A stretch of 64,000 nt of DNA, from positions 62,001-126,000 of the forward strand of contig NZ_CAKMMG010000004.1 in assembly GCF_927798115.1 (NCBI RefSeq), given 5' to 3'. Under the pieces are notes generated by a model. That model did not search any database. It saw only the letters and a list, made by a program, of their open reading frames with translations, and was not told the origin of the DNA. The translations under genes were made by a program, and so were the position numbers. Shown one piece after another: positions 45,822-55,850 of this stretch; position 1 is the first letter of the stretch; every line of letters begins with the position of its first letter. Source of the stretch: Paenibacillus auburnensis. Its GTDB lineage: Bacteria > Bacillota > Bacilli > Paenibacillales > Paenibacillaceae.

Positions 45822-47054
45822 TCAGGTGCGGTATGCAGCATTAATGCGCACATAATCATAAGTGAGGTCGCAGCCCCAGGCTGTTGCCTTACCGCTGCCG
45901 TCAGACAGAGCTACGGTAATCAGCACCGTATCCGTCTTTTGCAAATAGTGAAGAGCCTTCTCTTCATCAAAAGCGACCGGCCGCGACTGGCGCAGCACCT
46001 CGATTCCGCCAAGCGAAATATCCACCTTCTCCGGCGATACCGGAACCCCGGCGCGTCCCACCGCAGCAATAATCCGCCCCCAGTTGGCATCCGCACCAAA
46101 AATCGCCGATTTCACCAGACTTGAGCCGACCACCGTCTTGGCAATTGCGGCTGCAGCTTCATCATGTACTGCACCGCTGATCTGCACCTCAATCAGTTTC
46201 GTCGCCCCTTCACCGTCACGGGCAATCGCCTTCGCCAGATGCTGGCATACATGCGTAAACGCAGCGGCAAAAGCATCCCAGTCCGGATGCAGCCGTGTCA
46301 GCTTCTCATTGCCGGCCAGCCCGCTGGCCATCGTCACCAGCATATCATTCGTGCTTGTATCTCCATCCACTGTAATCATATTAAAGGTTGTATTGGTAGC
46401 CGTTCGAAGCAGACTCAGCAGGTCTTCTCCCTCAATCACCGCATCCGTTGTCATGAAGCCCAGCATTGTTGCCATGTTCGGATGGATCATCCCCGAGCCT
46501 TTGGCCGCTCCGGCAATCGTCACTTCTTCTCCGCCGACAAGGACTTTGACGCAGCATTCTTTTTTCACCAGATCGGTTGTCAAAATCGCCTGGCAGAACT
46601 CCTCTGCGCCCGAAGCACCGCCATCCAGCTTCTCTGGCAGTCCGGCAATACCGCTGCGTACGCGGTCCATCTTCAGCAATTCGCCGATCACACCTGTCGA
46701 AGCGACAGCAACATCCTGCTCGTTCACACCTAAAGCTCTGGCCGCCGCAGCACGCATCTCGTATGCATCGGCTTCGCCTTGATCACCTGTACAGGCATTA
46801 GCATTCCCGCTATTCACGATGACAGCCTGAAGCGTACCATTCGCCAGACTTTCACGCGTTACTTTGAGCGGTGCCGCCTGAAATACATTGGTCGTATACA
46901 CGGCTGCAGCCGTTGCCGGAACTTCGCACAGAATGGCCGCAAGGTCGTTGCGCTCGGTTTTTTTGAGACCGCAGTGCAGCCCTCCGGAGATGAAGCCCTT
47001 TGGTGCAGTAATACTTCCGCCTTCTACGACGGTATATGCTTTGTTCTCGCTCAT
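45822..47054 (-). CDS. argJ: Bifunctional ornithine acetyltransferase / N-acetylglutamate synthase
   Basis: This 410-residue protein moves the acetyl group from N-acetylornithine to glutamate. It autocleaves at the conserved Thr in the motif MIHPNMATMLGF, giving alpha and beta chains. Its presence explains the absence of a separate argA or argE here. It follows argC by 21 bases. Confidence 0.97.
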   Translation of the reverse strand: MSENKAYTVVEGGSITAPKGFISGGLHCGLKKTERNDLAAILCEVPATAAAVYTTNVFQAAPLKVTRESLANGTLQAVIVNSGNANACTGDQGEADAYEMRAAAARALGVNEQDVAVASTGVIGELLKMDRVRSGIAGLPEKLDGGASGAEEFCQAILTTDLVKKECCVKVLVGGEEVTIAGAAKGSGMIHPNMATMLGFMTTDAVIEGEDLLSLLRTATNTTFNMITVDGDTSTNDMLVTMASGLAGNEKLTRLHPDWDAFAAAFTHVCQHLAKAIARDGEGATKLIEVQISGAVHDEAAAAIAKTVVGSSLVKSAIFGADANWGRIIAAVGRAGVPVSPEKVDISLGGIEVLRQSRPVAFDEEKALHYLQKTDTVLITVALSDGSGKATAWGCDLTYDYVRINAAYRT

Positions 47055-47075
47055 TGTATGTTTAACCGCTGAACC

Positions 47076-48131
47076 TTAAGGATACACTGGTGTGTAACCA
47101 AGGCCGCGGGTTTCCTCCCATCCCATCATCAAATTCAGGTTCTGAATCGCTTGACCTGCTGCGCCCTTAACGATGTTGTCAATGACGGACACAATGGTTA
47201 CCCGACCTGTACGGGCATCTGCGGAGAAGCCGATATCGCAATAGTTCGAGCCGCTGACTTCTTTTGTTGCTGGAAGCACTCCAGCCTCACGGATCCGCAC
47301 AAACGGCCTGCCTGAATAATATTTACGGTATAATTCCACAAAATCCTGCTCGCTATAATTTCCGTTCATTCCCGCATACATCGTGCTCATAATCCCCCGG
47401 GTCATCGGTACCAGATGGGTAGTAAATGTCACGGTTACTTTTTCCCCTGATATATCAGTAAGTACCTGCTCAATCTCCGGAATATGCTGGTGTTTATTAA
47501 CTTTATAAGCCTTGAAGTTCTCATTCACCTCGGCAAAATGAACCCCAAGATTCGCGCCACGGCCTGATCCGGATACTCCCGACTTTGCATCAATGATAAT
47601 ACTCTCCGGCTTAATCCAGCCTGCTTCTACCGCAGGAATCAGCCCAAGCAGCGTAGCAGTCGGATAACAGCCGGGATTGGAAATGAAATCGGCACCTGCC
47701 GCACGTTCACCATACACTTCGCATAACCCGTAGACCGCCTGCTCCAGATAAGCTTCGGGCGGAGCCGTGTGCTTATACCATTGTTCATATTCTGCGCCGT
47801 CCTTCAACCGGAAATCACCGGACAGATCGACGACCTTCAGACCCGCCTCCAGCAGCTGCGGCACCAGCTTACCACTGACACCTGACGGCGTTGCGGTGAA
47901 AACAACATCCGCTCTGCCGGCGATCTCTGCCGGATCTACACCATCCAGCTTGCGCTCCACGATCCCCGTCAAATGCGGAAACCCAAGTTCGATAGGCTCT
48001 CCCGCGCTTGAGGAGGAGATTACGGAGGTAATCTCTATATCCGGATGGTTCTGCAGCAGCCTGATCAGCTCTACGCCCCCATATCCTGTTGATCCAACAA
48101 TCGCCGCTCTCAGCTTGCCTCCCACTGTCAT
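47076..48131 (-). CDS. argC: N-acetyl-gamma-glutamyl-phosphate reductase
   Basis: This 351-residue NADPH enzyme has the Rossmann start AAIVGSTGYGGVELIRLL and the catalytic cysteine in SNPGCYPTATLLG. It is the first gene of the arginine operon. The start at ATG 48131 is next to a poor ribosome site (GCGGGG), so translation may be weak. Its promoter carries ARG-box-like palindromes. Confidence 0.97.
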   Translation of the reverse strand: MTVGGKLRAAIVGSTGYGGVELIRLLQNHPDIEITSVISSSSAGEPIELGFPHLTGIVERKLDGVDPAEIAGRADVVFTATPSGVSGKLVPQLLEAGLKVVDLSGDFRLKDGAEYEQWYKHTAPPEAYLEQAVYGLCEVYGERAAGADFISNPGCYPTATLLGLIPAVEAGWIKPESIIIDAKSGVSGSGRGANLGVHFAEVNENFKAYKVNKHQHIPEIEQVLTDISGEKVTVTFTTHLVPMTRGIMSTMYAGMNGNYSEQDFVELYRKYYSGRPFVRIREAGVLPATKEVSGSNYCDIGFSADARTGRVTIVSVIDNIVKGAAGQAIQNLNLMMGWEETRGLGYTPVYP

Positions 48132-48174
48132 CCCCGCTTTCTGACTATTTCTTCAATGCATACCGTCCTGCAAA

Positions 48175-48211
48175 TATGTATTATTATACGACCGAATTAA
48201 TATAAATACAA
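48175..48211 (-). promoter_or_regulatory. argC promoter with overlapping ARG-box-like operators
   Basis: TTGTAT (48206-48211) and TATAAT (48183-48188) are 17 bases apart, close to sigma-A consensus. Two AT-rich palindromes resembling ArgR/AhrC boxes (GAATTAATATAAATACA at 48194-48210 and ATGTATTATTATAC at 48176-48189) overlap them, suggesting repression by arginine. No regulator gene is in the window. Confidence 0.6.
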
Positions 48212-48247
48212 CACGTTGCGTTAACTTTCTTGGAGAGCTTGATTGTA

Positions 48248-48298
48248 AAAAAAGAGAAGCGCAAGCCTCTCCTATGGAGATTCTACGCTTCTCTTTTA
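48248..48298 (-). terminator. Terminator of the YitT gene
   Basis: AAAAGAGAAGCG pairs with CGCTTCTCTTTT; the hairpin overlaps the stop codon and is followed on the minus strand by a run of seven T. Confidence 0.8.
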
Positions 48299-49167
48299 AA
48301 CCCTTCACCCAATACCTCGTGAGCCTCAGTAATAATGACGAACGCACCCGGATCCACAGAGCGGACGATTGCTTTTAGGCGGGTAATCTCATTCTGGCCG
48401 ACTACCACCATTAGCACCGTACGGTTGTCACCCGTATAACCGCCTTGCGCATTCAGCTTCGTCAGCCCGCGGTCCAGATCATTCAGAATCGCCTGCGAGA
48501 TTTCCTCGGTCTGATCCGAAATAATATAGGCCACCTTGGTTACACTGAAGCCCACTTCCAGTGCATTAATTACTCTGCCGGTCACAAACAATCCTATCAG
48601 CGCGTACATAGCCTGCTCCATGCCCAGCACAAAGGCCGCCAGGGTGATGACCGTACCATCCAGCAGCACTACAGACAGCGAGAAGCTGAAGCCGGTGATT
48701 TTCTGAATAATCTGCGCCAAAATCGTCAGTCCGCCGGTTGATCCGCGCCCGCGGAACACCAGTCCCAGCCCCAATCCCACAGCAATCCCCCCATAAATGG
48801 AAGCCAGCAGCGGATTAGTAGTCGGAACCGGACCATCCTTGGTCAGGTAGATAAAGAGCGGCAGCACAAAGCTGCCCAGCAAGGAGCGCATGCCGTACTG
48901 CTTGCCGAGAAAAATGACGCCCAAGATGAATAGCGGAATATTAAGTGCCCACTGGGTAAAAGCCGGCTCCGCGTTAAACCAGGCCTCTGCGAGTACGGAC
49001 AAGCCGGATACCCCGCCCGAAGCAATCCGGTTCGGCAGAAAAAAGAGATTGAACCCCAATCCGGTAATCAGCGAGCCGATTAGTATTAACGCTACATCCA
49101 CCGTATGGCGCAGCGGCCCGTTCAGTGGAATCAGCGGGGGTTTGTTGCGTGAATTGACTTTTTGCAT
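48283..49167 (-). CDS. YitT family membrane protein
   Basis: This 294-residue protein has about five hydrophobic helices in residues 15-170 followed by a C-terminal DUF2179 domain (about 210-285; LDRGLTKLNAQGGYTGDNRTVLMVVV). It starts at ATG 49167 with AAGGAG 11 bases upstream; a longer frame from 49221 has no ribosome site. B. subtilis has several paralogues of unknown function. It is transcribed after prfB but with a 98-base gap, so may be independent. Confidence 0.9.
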   Translation of the reverse strand: MQKVNSRNKPPLIPLNGPLRHTVDVALILIGSLITGLGFNLFFLPNRIASGGVSGLSVLAEAWFNAEPAFTQWALNIPLFILGVIFLGKQYGMRSLLGSFVLPLFIYLTKDGPVPTTNPLLASIYGGIAVGLGLGLVFRGRGSTGGLTILAQIIQKITGFSFSLSVVLLDGTVITLAAFVLGMEQAMYALIGLFVTGRVINALEVGFSVTKVAYIISDQTEEISQAILNDLDRGLTKLNAQGGYTGDNRTVLMVVVGQNEITRLKAIVRSVDPGAFVIITEAHEVLGEGFKREA

Positions 49168-49265
49168 ATCTAGCTTCTCCTTAAGGTGTAATTGGGGCAT
49201 CATGGGGCTGATCCATTTCAAAAAAAATCCCTACACCTCCGAAGACGCGTAGGAATACAGTTTGC

Positions 49266-50379
49266 TTATTCAACTTCAGTCTTAATCTGGCTGCGCAGAT
49301 ATCCGTCAATAAACGGATTCAGATCGCCATCCATTACCGCTCCTGTGTTCCCGGTTTCCACGGAAGTACGGTGATCCTTTACCATGCTATAGGGATGGAA
49401 CACATAGGAGCGAATCTGGCTGCCCCAGGCAATGTCAGATTGCTCGCCGCGAATCTCATCAAGCTGCTGCTGCTGTTCCTGCAATTTCCGCTCATACAGC
49501 TTTGAACGCAGCATTTTCATCGCCTGCTCCCGGTTCTTGATCTGCGAGCGTTCGTTCTGGCAGGTTACAACCACGCCTGACGGCAAGTGGGTAATCCGCA
49601 CCGCTGAGTCTGTGGTATTAATGTGCTGACCGCCCGCGCCGCTGGCCCGGTATGTATCGATCTTCAGATCCTCTGTACGGATCTCCACATCGACATCATC
49701 GGTAATCTCCGGAACCACATCACAGGACACGAATGAGGTATGGCGTCTTCCGGAAGAGTCAAACGGCGAGATACGGACCAGCCGGTGTACACCTTTTTCA
49801 GCCTTCAAGTAACCGTAAGCGTTAAAGCCCTTGATCAGCAGCGTGACACTCTTGATGCCTGCTTCGTCGCCCGGCAAGTAGTCGAGCACCTCTACCTTGA
49901 AGCCGTTCTTTTCGGCCCAGCGGGTATACATGCGCAGCAGCATTTGTCCCCAGTCCTGGGACTCCGTTCCGCCCGCACCCGGATGCAGCTCCAGAATAGC
50001 ATTCAGTTTGTCATACGGCTGATTAAGCAGCAGTTGCAGCTCAAAGTCATCGACTTTTCCGGCTACAGCGCGGATCGTTCCTGCAACCTCTGCTGCCAGC
50101 TCTTCGTCGCCTTCTTCATCAGCCAGCTCCGCCATCATTGCGGCATCATCATACTCCTGCTGCAGCTTCTCAAACTGGTCCACGGAGGATTTCACCGCAT
50201 TCATTTCACCGATGACACCCTGCGCCTTCTCGGGATCATCCCAGAAGCCGGGCGCAGCCATCTTCTCTTCAAAGTTCGCAATCATCTCAAGCTTTAGGTC
50301 TAAGTCAAAGAGACCCCCTAAGGTTGGTTAGTTTCTTGCCTATTTCACGCAGATCCTGCTTTACGTTGGAATCGATCAA
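49266..50379 (-). CDS. prfB: Peptide chain release factor 2, programmed +1 frameshift
   Basis: RF2 reads UAA and UGA. The first 24 codons, from TTG 50379, run to an in-frame TGA at 50305-50307, preceded by CTT and an upstream AGGGGG (50314-50319). After a +1 slip the frame continues GAC-TTA-GAC into the main 346-residue section, so the CDS is a join of 50308-50379 and 49266-50306 (370 residues). The GGQ peptidyl hydrolysis motif is in [13 protein letters not shown], and the SPF-type recognition region is [14 protein letters not shown]. Frameshift at codon 25 is the family norm and gives autoregulation. A reading from ATG 50400 is possible but poorer. Confidence 0.95.
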
Positions 50380-50519
50380 TGGGATCACTTCACCTTTCAT
50401 AATAAAATGCTGGGCCGGGCCGCTGGGTTGGGGCCTTTGTGGATCCGGTTCTATTGTGCCGCTTACGGAGTTGGCACTTCAAAACTGCAATCCCCGGTTA
50501 GAACGCAGCTCCAGGGAAT

Positions 50520-50630
50520 GTTTGGACTTCCGGCCGCTGTTAGGTTTGGATTTCCTTATTTCTAACCGCTCTTCGCGGTAGAAATCCAAACCTAAAGGCG
50601 GACGCTGTCGCTCCTCCAGTTCCAAACTTC
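50520..50630. repeat. Structured intergenic repeat, copy B
   Basis: It is the same as copy A in the left block (50520-50542) and right block (about 50594-50630), but the inner 14-bp stem is TAGGTTTGGATTTC with its perfect complement (50541-50554, 50581-50594). Four base pairs differ from copy A and all four are compensated on the other arm. Orientation is the same as copy A. Confidence 0.85.
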
Positions 50631-50712
50631 CCCTCCGTCACTCCCGCCCGGGCTTTGGTTTTCAGATCATCATCGCTTGTTGCGCTTAATGATCAGCTTA
50701 ACACCCAAACTC

Positions 50713-50767
50713 CAAAAAAACGGCCGGGCCGCAAACGGGGTGTCCCCCGGGCCCAGCCGCTTTTTAT
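50713..50767. terminator. secA terminator, possibly bidirectional
   Basis: A GC-rich hairpin (CGGC-CGGGCC against GGGCCC-GCCG) is flanked by seven A on the left and five T on the right, so each strand has a T tract. It lies 41 bases beyond the secA stop. Confidence 0.8.
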
Positions 50768-50807
50768 TGTCATTATAAACCTAAAGAATTAACACAATTC
50801 TTATATC

Positions 50808-53315
50808 TTATGCGTTCTGGCCGTGGCAGTTCTTGTACTTCTTGCCGCTACCGCACGGGCAAGGGTCGTTGCGGCCGATAGCAGCCTCAACATGCACAGG
50901 ACGTTTCTCAACCGGTTCGGCGTTGGTGGAGATTTTGTCCTCCTCCACTACCGACTGCCGCTCCTGATTCGTTTCGATGTGCGCCTTCATAATATAAGTA
51001 GCGACTTCTTCCTGAATGTTGGCAGTCATGGCGTTGAACATCTCAAAGCCCTCAAACTGATATTCACGAAGCGGATCGGTACCGCCGTAAGCGCGAAGGT
51101 GAATCCCTTGACGGAGCTGATCCATTGCGTCAATATGATCCATCCATTTGCTGTCTACGGAACGAAGCACGATAACCTTCTCGAATTCACGTACCAGCTC
51201 AGAGCCGAGACGCTCTTCGCGTTCGGAATACTTCTGCATCACACGGTCGAAAATGTATTCGACGATTTCTTCAACTTCCTTGCCCCAGAGATCATCACGG
51301 GTCAGGGCACCTTCATCCAGCAGCTTGCTGTTCACATAATCAGCAACCTCTTGAAGCTCCCAGTTTTCCGGAATATCATCACTGCAGTGTGCGCGTACCA
51401 CACGGTCAATGACCGGCTGGATCATTTCTGTTACGACATCTTTGATATTATCGGATTCAAGAATTTCACGGCGCTGTTTGTAGATAATCTCGCGCTGCTG
51501 ATTCATTACATCATCATATTGCAGTACGACTTTGCGGATATCAAAGTTATTGCCTTCCACGCGCTTCTGGGCAGATTCAACGGCACGGGTAATCATGCGG
51601 CTCTCAATCGGCTGATCTTCTTCAAAACCGAGACGGTCCATCATATTCAGGACATTGTCCGCGCCGAAACGCTTCATGAGCTCATCGCCGAGGGACAAAT
51701 AGAACTGAGTCGAACCCGGGTCGCCCTGGCGTCCCGCACGCCCGCGCAGCTGGTTATCAATCCGGCGGGATTCATGGCGCTCCGTACCAATGATATGCAG
51801 ACCGCCGAGATCCGTTACACCTTCACCCAGCACAATATCGGTACCGCGACCAGCCATGTTCGTAGCGATTGTTACAGTTCCCGGTTGTCCGGCATGCGAG
51901 ATGATCTCTGCTTCGGATTCATGATGTTTAGCATTCAGCACTTGGTGTCTTACACCTTTGCGCTTCAGCATTTCCGATACGCGTTCGGAATTCTCAATCG
52001 ATACGGTACCAACCAGCACCGGCTGATTTTTCTTGTGGCGTTCAACGATCTCTGCTACCACCGCGTTAAATTTGCCGTTCTCGCTCTTGTAGACCACGTC
52101 AGGCATATCAACACGCTGGTTCGGCTTGTTCGTAGGAACCTGCAGAACTTCCAGACCGTAGATTTTTTTGAATTCCTCTTCTTCCGTCTTCGCAGTACCT
52201 GTCATACCGCCAAGCTTGCGGTACATCCGGAAATAGTTCTGGAAGGTGATTGTAGCCAGCGTCATGCTCTCGTTCTGTACCTCGATCTCTTCCTTCGCTT
52301 CTATCGCCTGGTGCAGCCCGTCGCTGTAACGGCGTCCAGCCATCAACCGGCCCGTAAATTCATCAACGATGACAACCTCATCACCATTCACTACATAGTC
52401 TACATCACGGCGCATAATTACATTTGCCTTGAGTGCCTGGACGATATGATGGTTCAGTGTCACATGACTATGATCATAAAGGTTCTCAACACCAAAAGCG
52501 CGTTCAGCCGTAGCCACGCCCTTCTCTGTCAAAGCCACTGATTTCACTTTAATATCTACTGTATAGTCCTCTTCAGCAGTCAGCTTCTTCACGAAGCGGT
52601 CTGCAGCATAATACAGTTCTGTCGATTTCTCGGCTTGTCCGGAAATAATAAGCGGAGTCCGCGCTTCATCGATTAGAATGGAGTCAACTTCATCAATAAT
52701 ACAGAAATATAGCGGGCGCTGTACCATTTGCTCCTTATAGAGCACCATGTTGTCACGCAAGTAGTCAAAGCCGAATTCATTGTTGGTGCCGTACGTAATA
52801 TCGCAGGCATAGGCTTGTTGTTTATCAGCATGGTCCATGCCGTTCAGGTTGACCCCAACCGTCATGCCCAGGAAGTTATAAATTTGTGCCATTTGCGCAC
52901 TGTCGCGCTGCGCCAAATAATCATTTACCGTTACGACATGCACACCCTTACCGAGCAATGCATTCAAGTAGACCGGCAATGTTCCTACCAGTGTCTTACC
53001 TTCACCTGTCTTCATCTCGGAGATCCGGCCTTCATGCAGCGCCATACCTCCAACTAGCTGTACGTCAAAATGCCGCATGCCCAGCGTCCGTTTGGAAGCT
53101 TCGCGTACGGTTGCAAATGCCTCAGGAAGAATTTCCTCGAGGGTCTCGCCTTTTTCAATCCGGGCACGGAATTCTTCGGTCTTAGCCTTGAGCGCTTCAT
53201 CCGAGAGCGCTACGAAATCCGGCTCGAGTCCATTAATCACTTCGACCGTCTTCATCAGACGTTTGACATCGCGTTCATTGGTGTCACCGAATATTTTCTT
53301 TACAAGTCCTAGCAT
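50808..53315 (-). CDS. secA: Protein translocase ATPase SecA
   Basis: This 835-residue motor drives Sec export. Walker A is MKTGEGKT, the DEAD-type box is DEVDSILID, and the arginine finger region is [13 protein letters not shown]. The zinc-binding C-terminus [14 protein letters not shown] is present, which binds SecB or acidic lipid in some species. The length fits SecA1. An ORF on the other strand inside it is only a shadow. Confidence 0.98.
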   Translation of the reverse strand: MLGLVKKIFGDTNERDVKRLMKTVEVINGLEPDFVALSDEALKAKTEEFRARIEKGETLEEILPEAFATVREASKRTLGMRHFDVQLVGGMALHEGRISEMKTGEGKTLVGTLPVYLNALLGKGVHVVTVNDYLAQRDSAQMAQIYNFLGMTVGVNLNGMDHADKQQAYACDITYGTNNEFGFDYLRDNMVLYKEQMVQRPLYFCIIDEVDSILIDEARTPLIISGQAEKSTELYYAADRFVKKLTAEEDYTVDIKVKSVALTEKGVATAERAFGVENLYDHSHVTLNHHIVQALKANVIMRRDVDYVVNGDEVVIVDEFTGRLMAGRRYSDGLHQAIEAKEEIEVQNESMTLATITFQNYFRMYRKLGGMTGTAKTEEEEFKKIYGLEVLQVPTNKPNQRVDMPDVVYKSENGKFNAVVAEIVERHKKNQPVLVGTVSIENSERVSEMLKRKGVRHQVLNAKHHESEAEIISHAGQPGTVTIATNMAGRGTDIVLGEGVTDLGGLHIIGTERHESRRIDNQLRGRAGRQGDPGSTQFYLSLGDELMKRFGADNVLNMMDRLGFEEDQPIESRMITRAVESAQKRVEGNNFDIRKVVLQYDDVMNQQREIIYKQRREILESDNIKDVVTEMIQPVIDRVVRAHCSDDIPENWELQEVADYVNSKLLDEGALTRDDLWGKEVEEIVEYIFDRVMQKYSEREERLGSELVREFEKVIVLRSVDSKWMDHIDAMDQLRQGIHLRAYGGTDPLREYQFEGFEMFNAMTANIQEEVATYIMKAHIETNQERQSVVEEDKISTNAEPVEKRPVHVEAAIGRNDPCPCGSGKKYKNCHGQNA

Positions 53316-53613
53316 GGTTAACCCCTTTCATGCAACACAGATGGTGGAATCGAGCCCATCCTCACTAATATTGAAAGGGCCATATATTATTTCGATTCCG
53401 CTGCTTCATAAATTGTAACAGTTTGTAAGAGAAGCCGCAATACGAGTAGCTGTAACCTTATTTGGCAAAATATAAGAAGCTGAGCTTTCTTCCCCTTTAT
53501 ATACGCACAAGAGCCCTATTCGCTTCAAGCGAATAGGGGCTCGGTTAATTGTCTTAGTCATACTGATGCGAAGAAAACATTCCCAGTATCTCTACATTTG
53601 AGTATATACAGGT
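53316..53613. other. Gap between secA and hpf
   Basis: The 298 bases include a hairpin at 53510-53542 and the secA leader (AAAGGGG before the start). No ORF of note. Confidence 0.5.
53510..53542 (-). terminator. Hairpin after hpf
   Basis: GAGCCCTATTCGCTT and AAGCGAATAGGGGCTC form a stable stem, but there is no clear T tract on either strand. It is probably the hpf transcript end. Confidence 0.5.
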
Positions 53614-54171
53614 CTAGTTCTGTTCGATCAGGCCGTACTTCCCATCATTCCGTTTGTAAACAACACTCACTTCAGAAGTGTCAATGTTGGAGAATACAAA
53701 GAAATTATGTCCAACCATGTTCATTTGCAGAATCGCTTCCTCGACATCCATAGGCTTCAAGGTGAAGCGCTTGTTCCGCACAACTTCCAAATCATCGTAA
53801 TCTTGTTCCTCTACAGCAACAGCACTTGGGGATCCTTCCACAAACAGGGTCTTCAGACTGCCTTCCTGACGGAACTTACGATTGAGTTTGGTCTTATGCT
53901 TGCGAATTTGACGTTCCAGCTTGTCCACGACAGCATCAATAGAAGCATACATATCGTCGCTGCGATCCTCGGCACGAAGCGTAACACCCGCCAGTGGAAT
54001 GGTTACTTCCACCGTATGAAGGCCACGAACAACGCCAAGCGTCACAAATCCTTCTGAGGTAGGGGGTGCATCGAAATACTTCTCAAGTCTGCTGAGCTTC
54101 TTATCAACATAGTCTCTCAAAGCGTCGGTCACTTCAATTTGTTGACCTCGAATGCTGAATTGCATGGGCAC
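53614..54171 (-). CDS. hpf: Ribosome hibernation promoting factor, long form
   Basis: This 185-residue protein has an N-terminal HPF/YfiA domain (residues 1-100, IRGQQIEVTDALRDYVDKKLSRLEKYF) and a C-terminal dimerisation domain (about 125-185, VVRNKRFTLKPMDVEEAILQMNMVGHNFFVF). The long form dimerises 70S ribosomes into 100S in stationary phase. The start is ATG 54171 after AAAGGAGGAG. The TATAAT at 54193-54198 is the likely -10. Confidence 0.97.
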   Translation of the reverse strand: MPMQFSIRGQQIEVTDALRDYVDKKLSRLEKYFDAPPTSEGFVTLGVVRGLHTVEVTIPLAGVTLRAEDRSDDMYASIDAVVDKLERQIRKHKTKLNRKFRQEGSLKTLFVEGSPSAVAVEEQDYDDLEVVRNKRFTLKPMDVEEAILQMNMVGHNFFVFSNIDTSEVSVVYKRNDGKYGLIEQN

Positions 54172-54192
54172 TCCTCCTTTGTTTACGTTCTC

Positions 54193-54198
54193 ATTATA
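54193..54198 (-). promoter_or_regulatory. -10 element of the hpf promoter
   Basis: TATAAT on the minus strand, 22 bases before the start codon; the -35 (TTTACT, 17 bases away) is moderate. Confidence 0.5.
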
Positions 54199-54274
54199 CC
54201 AAATTGTCAGGCCTAAGTAAAAAGCAATTCATTACAGACTTTACATTTACCTTACATATGTCCAACTTTCTTTT

Positions 54275-54326
54275 ATTTTACAAACAGAAAGTCCGGAAAG
54301 GGCAATCCTTTTTCCCTTATCCGGAC
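54275..54326 (-). terminator. Terminator of the SLH gene
   Basis: GTCCGG...CCGGAC arms with an inner AAAGGG/CCCTT pairing, followed on the minus strand by TTTCTGTTTG. The stem has one bulge. Confidence 0.6.
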
Positions 54327-54419
54327 CTAGTCTGGCTAAATATATTATTGCTGATACCCTTTAATTATAAAATCACTTTTACCGCGTATTCATTTCCTCA
54401 CAGCCGCTATTTCTTATGG

Positions 54420-55850
54420 CTATTTGGTATGAATCCGCAGAATTTCTACGGGCGACCATGAGCTGCCGCTGCCTGTGATGACATATACCTTATAATCAGT
54501 GTGGGCAGTAAGTCCGCTTAACGTCAGCGTTTGTCTAACTCCTGGAGCTGGAGCCGGCGAAATAGTGCCTGTCCAAGGAGCACTCAACAGAACGCCATTG
54601 CTATTTTGACCGGCAGCAACCTGCGCTGCACTAGGATCGGCAGCATTAGCCGGTAATACAACATATCTTACCGGGGCAGATGCGCCTCCTGCCTGACCAT
54701 AGGTTACATAGACATCGGCAGTAACAGTACCCATGGAGCCCGGACTAAGCTCTGTAATCGCCGTAGCACCACCTGAGGCTGTAGTCAAACGCAGAGTTGA
54801 CACAGCCGACCAGCTTCCAACAGAATCCGAAAGCGCGATATAAGCCGTATACTCGGTGTTAGCCTGCAGACCATAGACGGAGAAGGCAACCGTCGTATTA
54901 CCAGTTGCTGCTACTTTTCCATAGTTTACTCCTGCAGTTCCTGTACTGGTCAGGCCTTTTGTAATCTGCAGTGTGCTTGGCACTGCAGCAGTGCTGGTGT
55001 AAGGAGCGACCACATAATACACTGCCCCCGTCACTGACGGTGTCAGATACACATCTGCCGTAACCGAACCGACATGCCCATAAGTAACATTGCTAACCGA
55101 TGGTGCAGTGGTACTTCCACCTCCACCTCCACCGCCGCTTCCTCCACCCGTTGTGCTTGTAGGCGTTGGTGTTGGGGTTGGCGTAGCTGTTGCTGATGGA
55201 GTAGGTGTAGGCGTCGCCGGATTACCTGAACCGCTCGGCTTGTTAGCCGCTGAGTTCCCAATAATACCTACCGCCTCAGCTCTGGTCAGTGGTCTCTTAG
55301 GCCCGAAGGTTCCATCCGGGTAACCGTTAATGATGTTCTTAGCGGCCGCGGCTGCGACTGCACCTTTAGCCCATGAAGCAATTTGGGCACTGTCCTTGAA
55401 CGTAAGCGAGGTGTTGCTGGTATTCAAGCTAAGGAGCTTGGCAGTAATTACTGCAGCTTCCTGACGGGTAAGCGGACTGGACGAGCGGAATGTATTGTTC
55501 TCATATCCGCCGATGTATCCGGCTTTTACGGCTTTTGCCACTTCACTATAAGCCCAATTAGAGCTCTTTAGATCTTTGAACGCAATAGATGCCGTTTCCG
55601 TGAATCCAAACAGGCGATTCACCAGGGCAACATATTCCCCGCGGGTGATGGGCTTATTCGGCTTTACAGTGCCGTCAGCATACCCCTGCAAATAACCCTT
55701 GTTGAGCCAATCCTGCAATTGGTTTTGTGCCCAGTGCCCTTGAATGTCCTTGGCAGCCGGCGCTGCTGATACACTACCCAAAGCTCCGAACAACATGCTA
55801 ACCCCAAGCAAACCAGTCATCAAACCGCGCAATGCTTTCTTCATCTTCAT
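54420..55850 (-). CDS. SLH-domain surface protein with C-terminal Fn3-like repeats
   Basis: This 476-residue protein starts at ATG 55850 (AGGAGG upstream; the longer frame from 55964 lacks a signal peptide). A signal peptide (about 1-29) precedes three S-layer homology repeats (about 33-85, 95-150 and 155-205; DIQGHWAQN, GYPDGTFGPKRPLTRAEA). A Pro/Thr linker rich in TPTP and a poly-Gly run lead to two beta-repeats (about 255-360 and 365-475; VSNVTYGHVGSVTADVYL and ITELSPGSMGTVTADVYV) that look Fn3-like. SLH repeats anchor it to pyruvylated wall polymer. It is likely an exposed surface or S-layer-associated protein. Confidence 0.88.
   Translation of the reverse strand: MKMKKALRGLMTGLLGVSMLFGALGSVSAAPAAKDIQGHWAQNQLQDWLNKGYLQGYADGTVKPNKPITRGEYVALVNRLFGFTETASIAFKDLKSSNWAYSEVAKAVKAGYIGGYENNTFRSSSPLTRQEAAVITAKLLSLNTSNTSLTFKDSAQIASWAKGAVAAAAAKNIINGYPDGTFGPKRPLTRAEAVGIIGNSAANKPSGSGNPATPTPTPSATATPTPTPTPTSTTGGGSGGGGGGGSTTAPSVSNVTYGHVGSVTADVYLTPSVTGAVYYVVAPYTSTAAVPSTLQITKGLTSTGTAGVNYGKVAATGNTTVAFSVYGLQANTEYTAYIALSDSVGSWSAVSTLRLTTASGGATAITELSPGSMGTVTADVYVTYGQAGGASAPVRYVVLPANAADPSAAQVAAGQNSNGVLLSAPWTGTISPAPAPGVRQTLTLSGLTAHTDYKVYVITGSGSSWSPVEILRIHTK

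Larger units (their letters stand above)
50380..50807. other. Gap between secA and prfB
   Basis: The 428 bases hold copy B of the structured repeat (50520-50630) and the secA terminator. No gene is apparent. Confidence 0.7.

Noticed and set aside
48132..48282. T-box or riboswitch before argC
   Set aside because: The leader is too short and lacks the T-box sequence and terminator; operator boxes explain the control better.
50823..52541. 572-residue open frame antisense to secA
   Set aside because: It lies wholly inside secA, has no ribosome site, and its composition (rich in F, H, L, R) is typical of a mirror frame.
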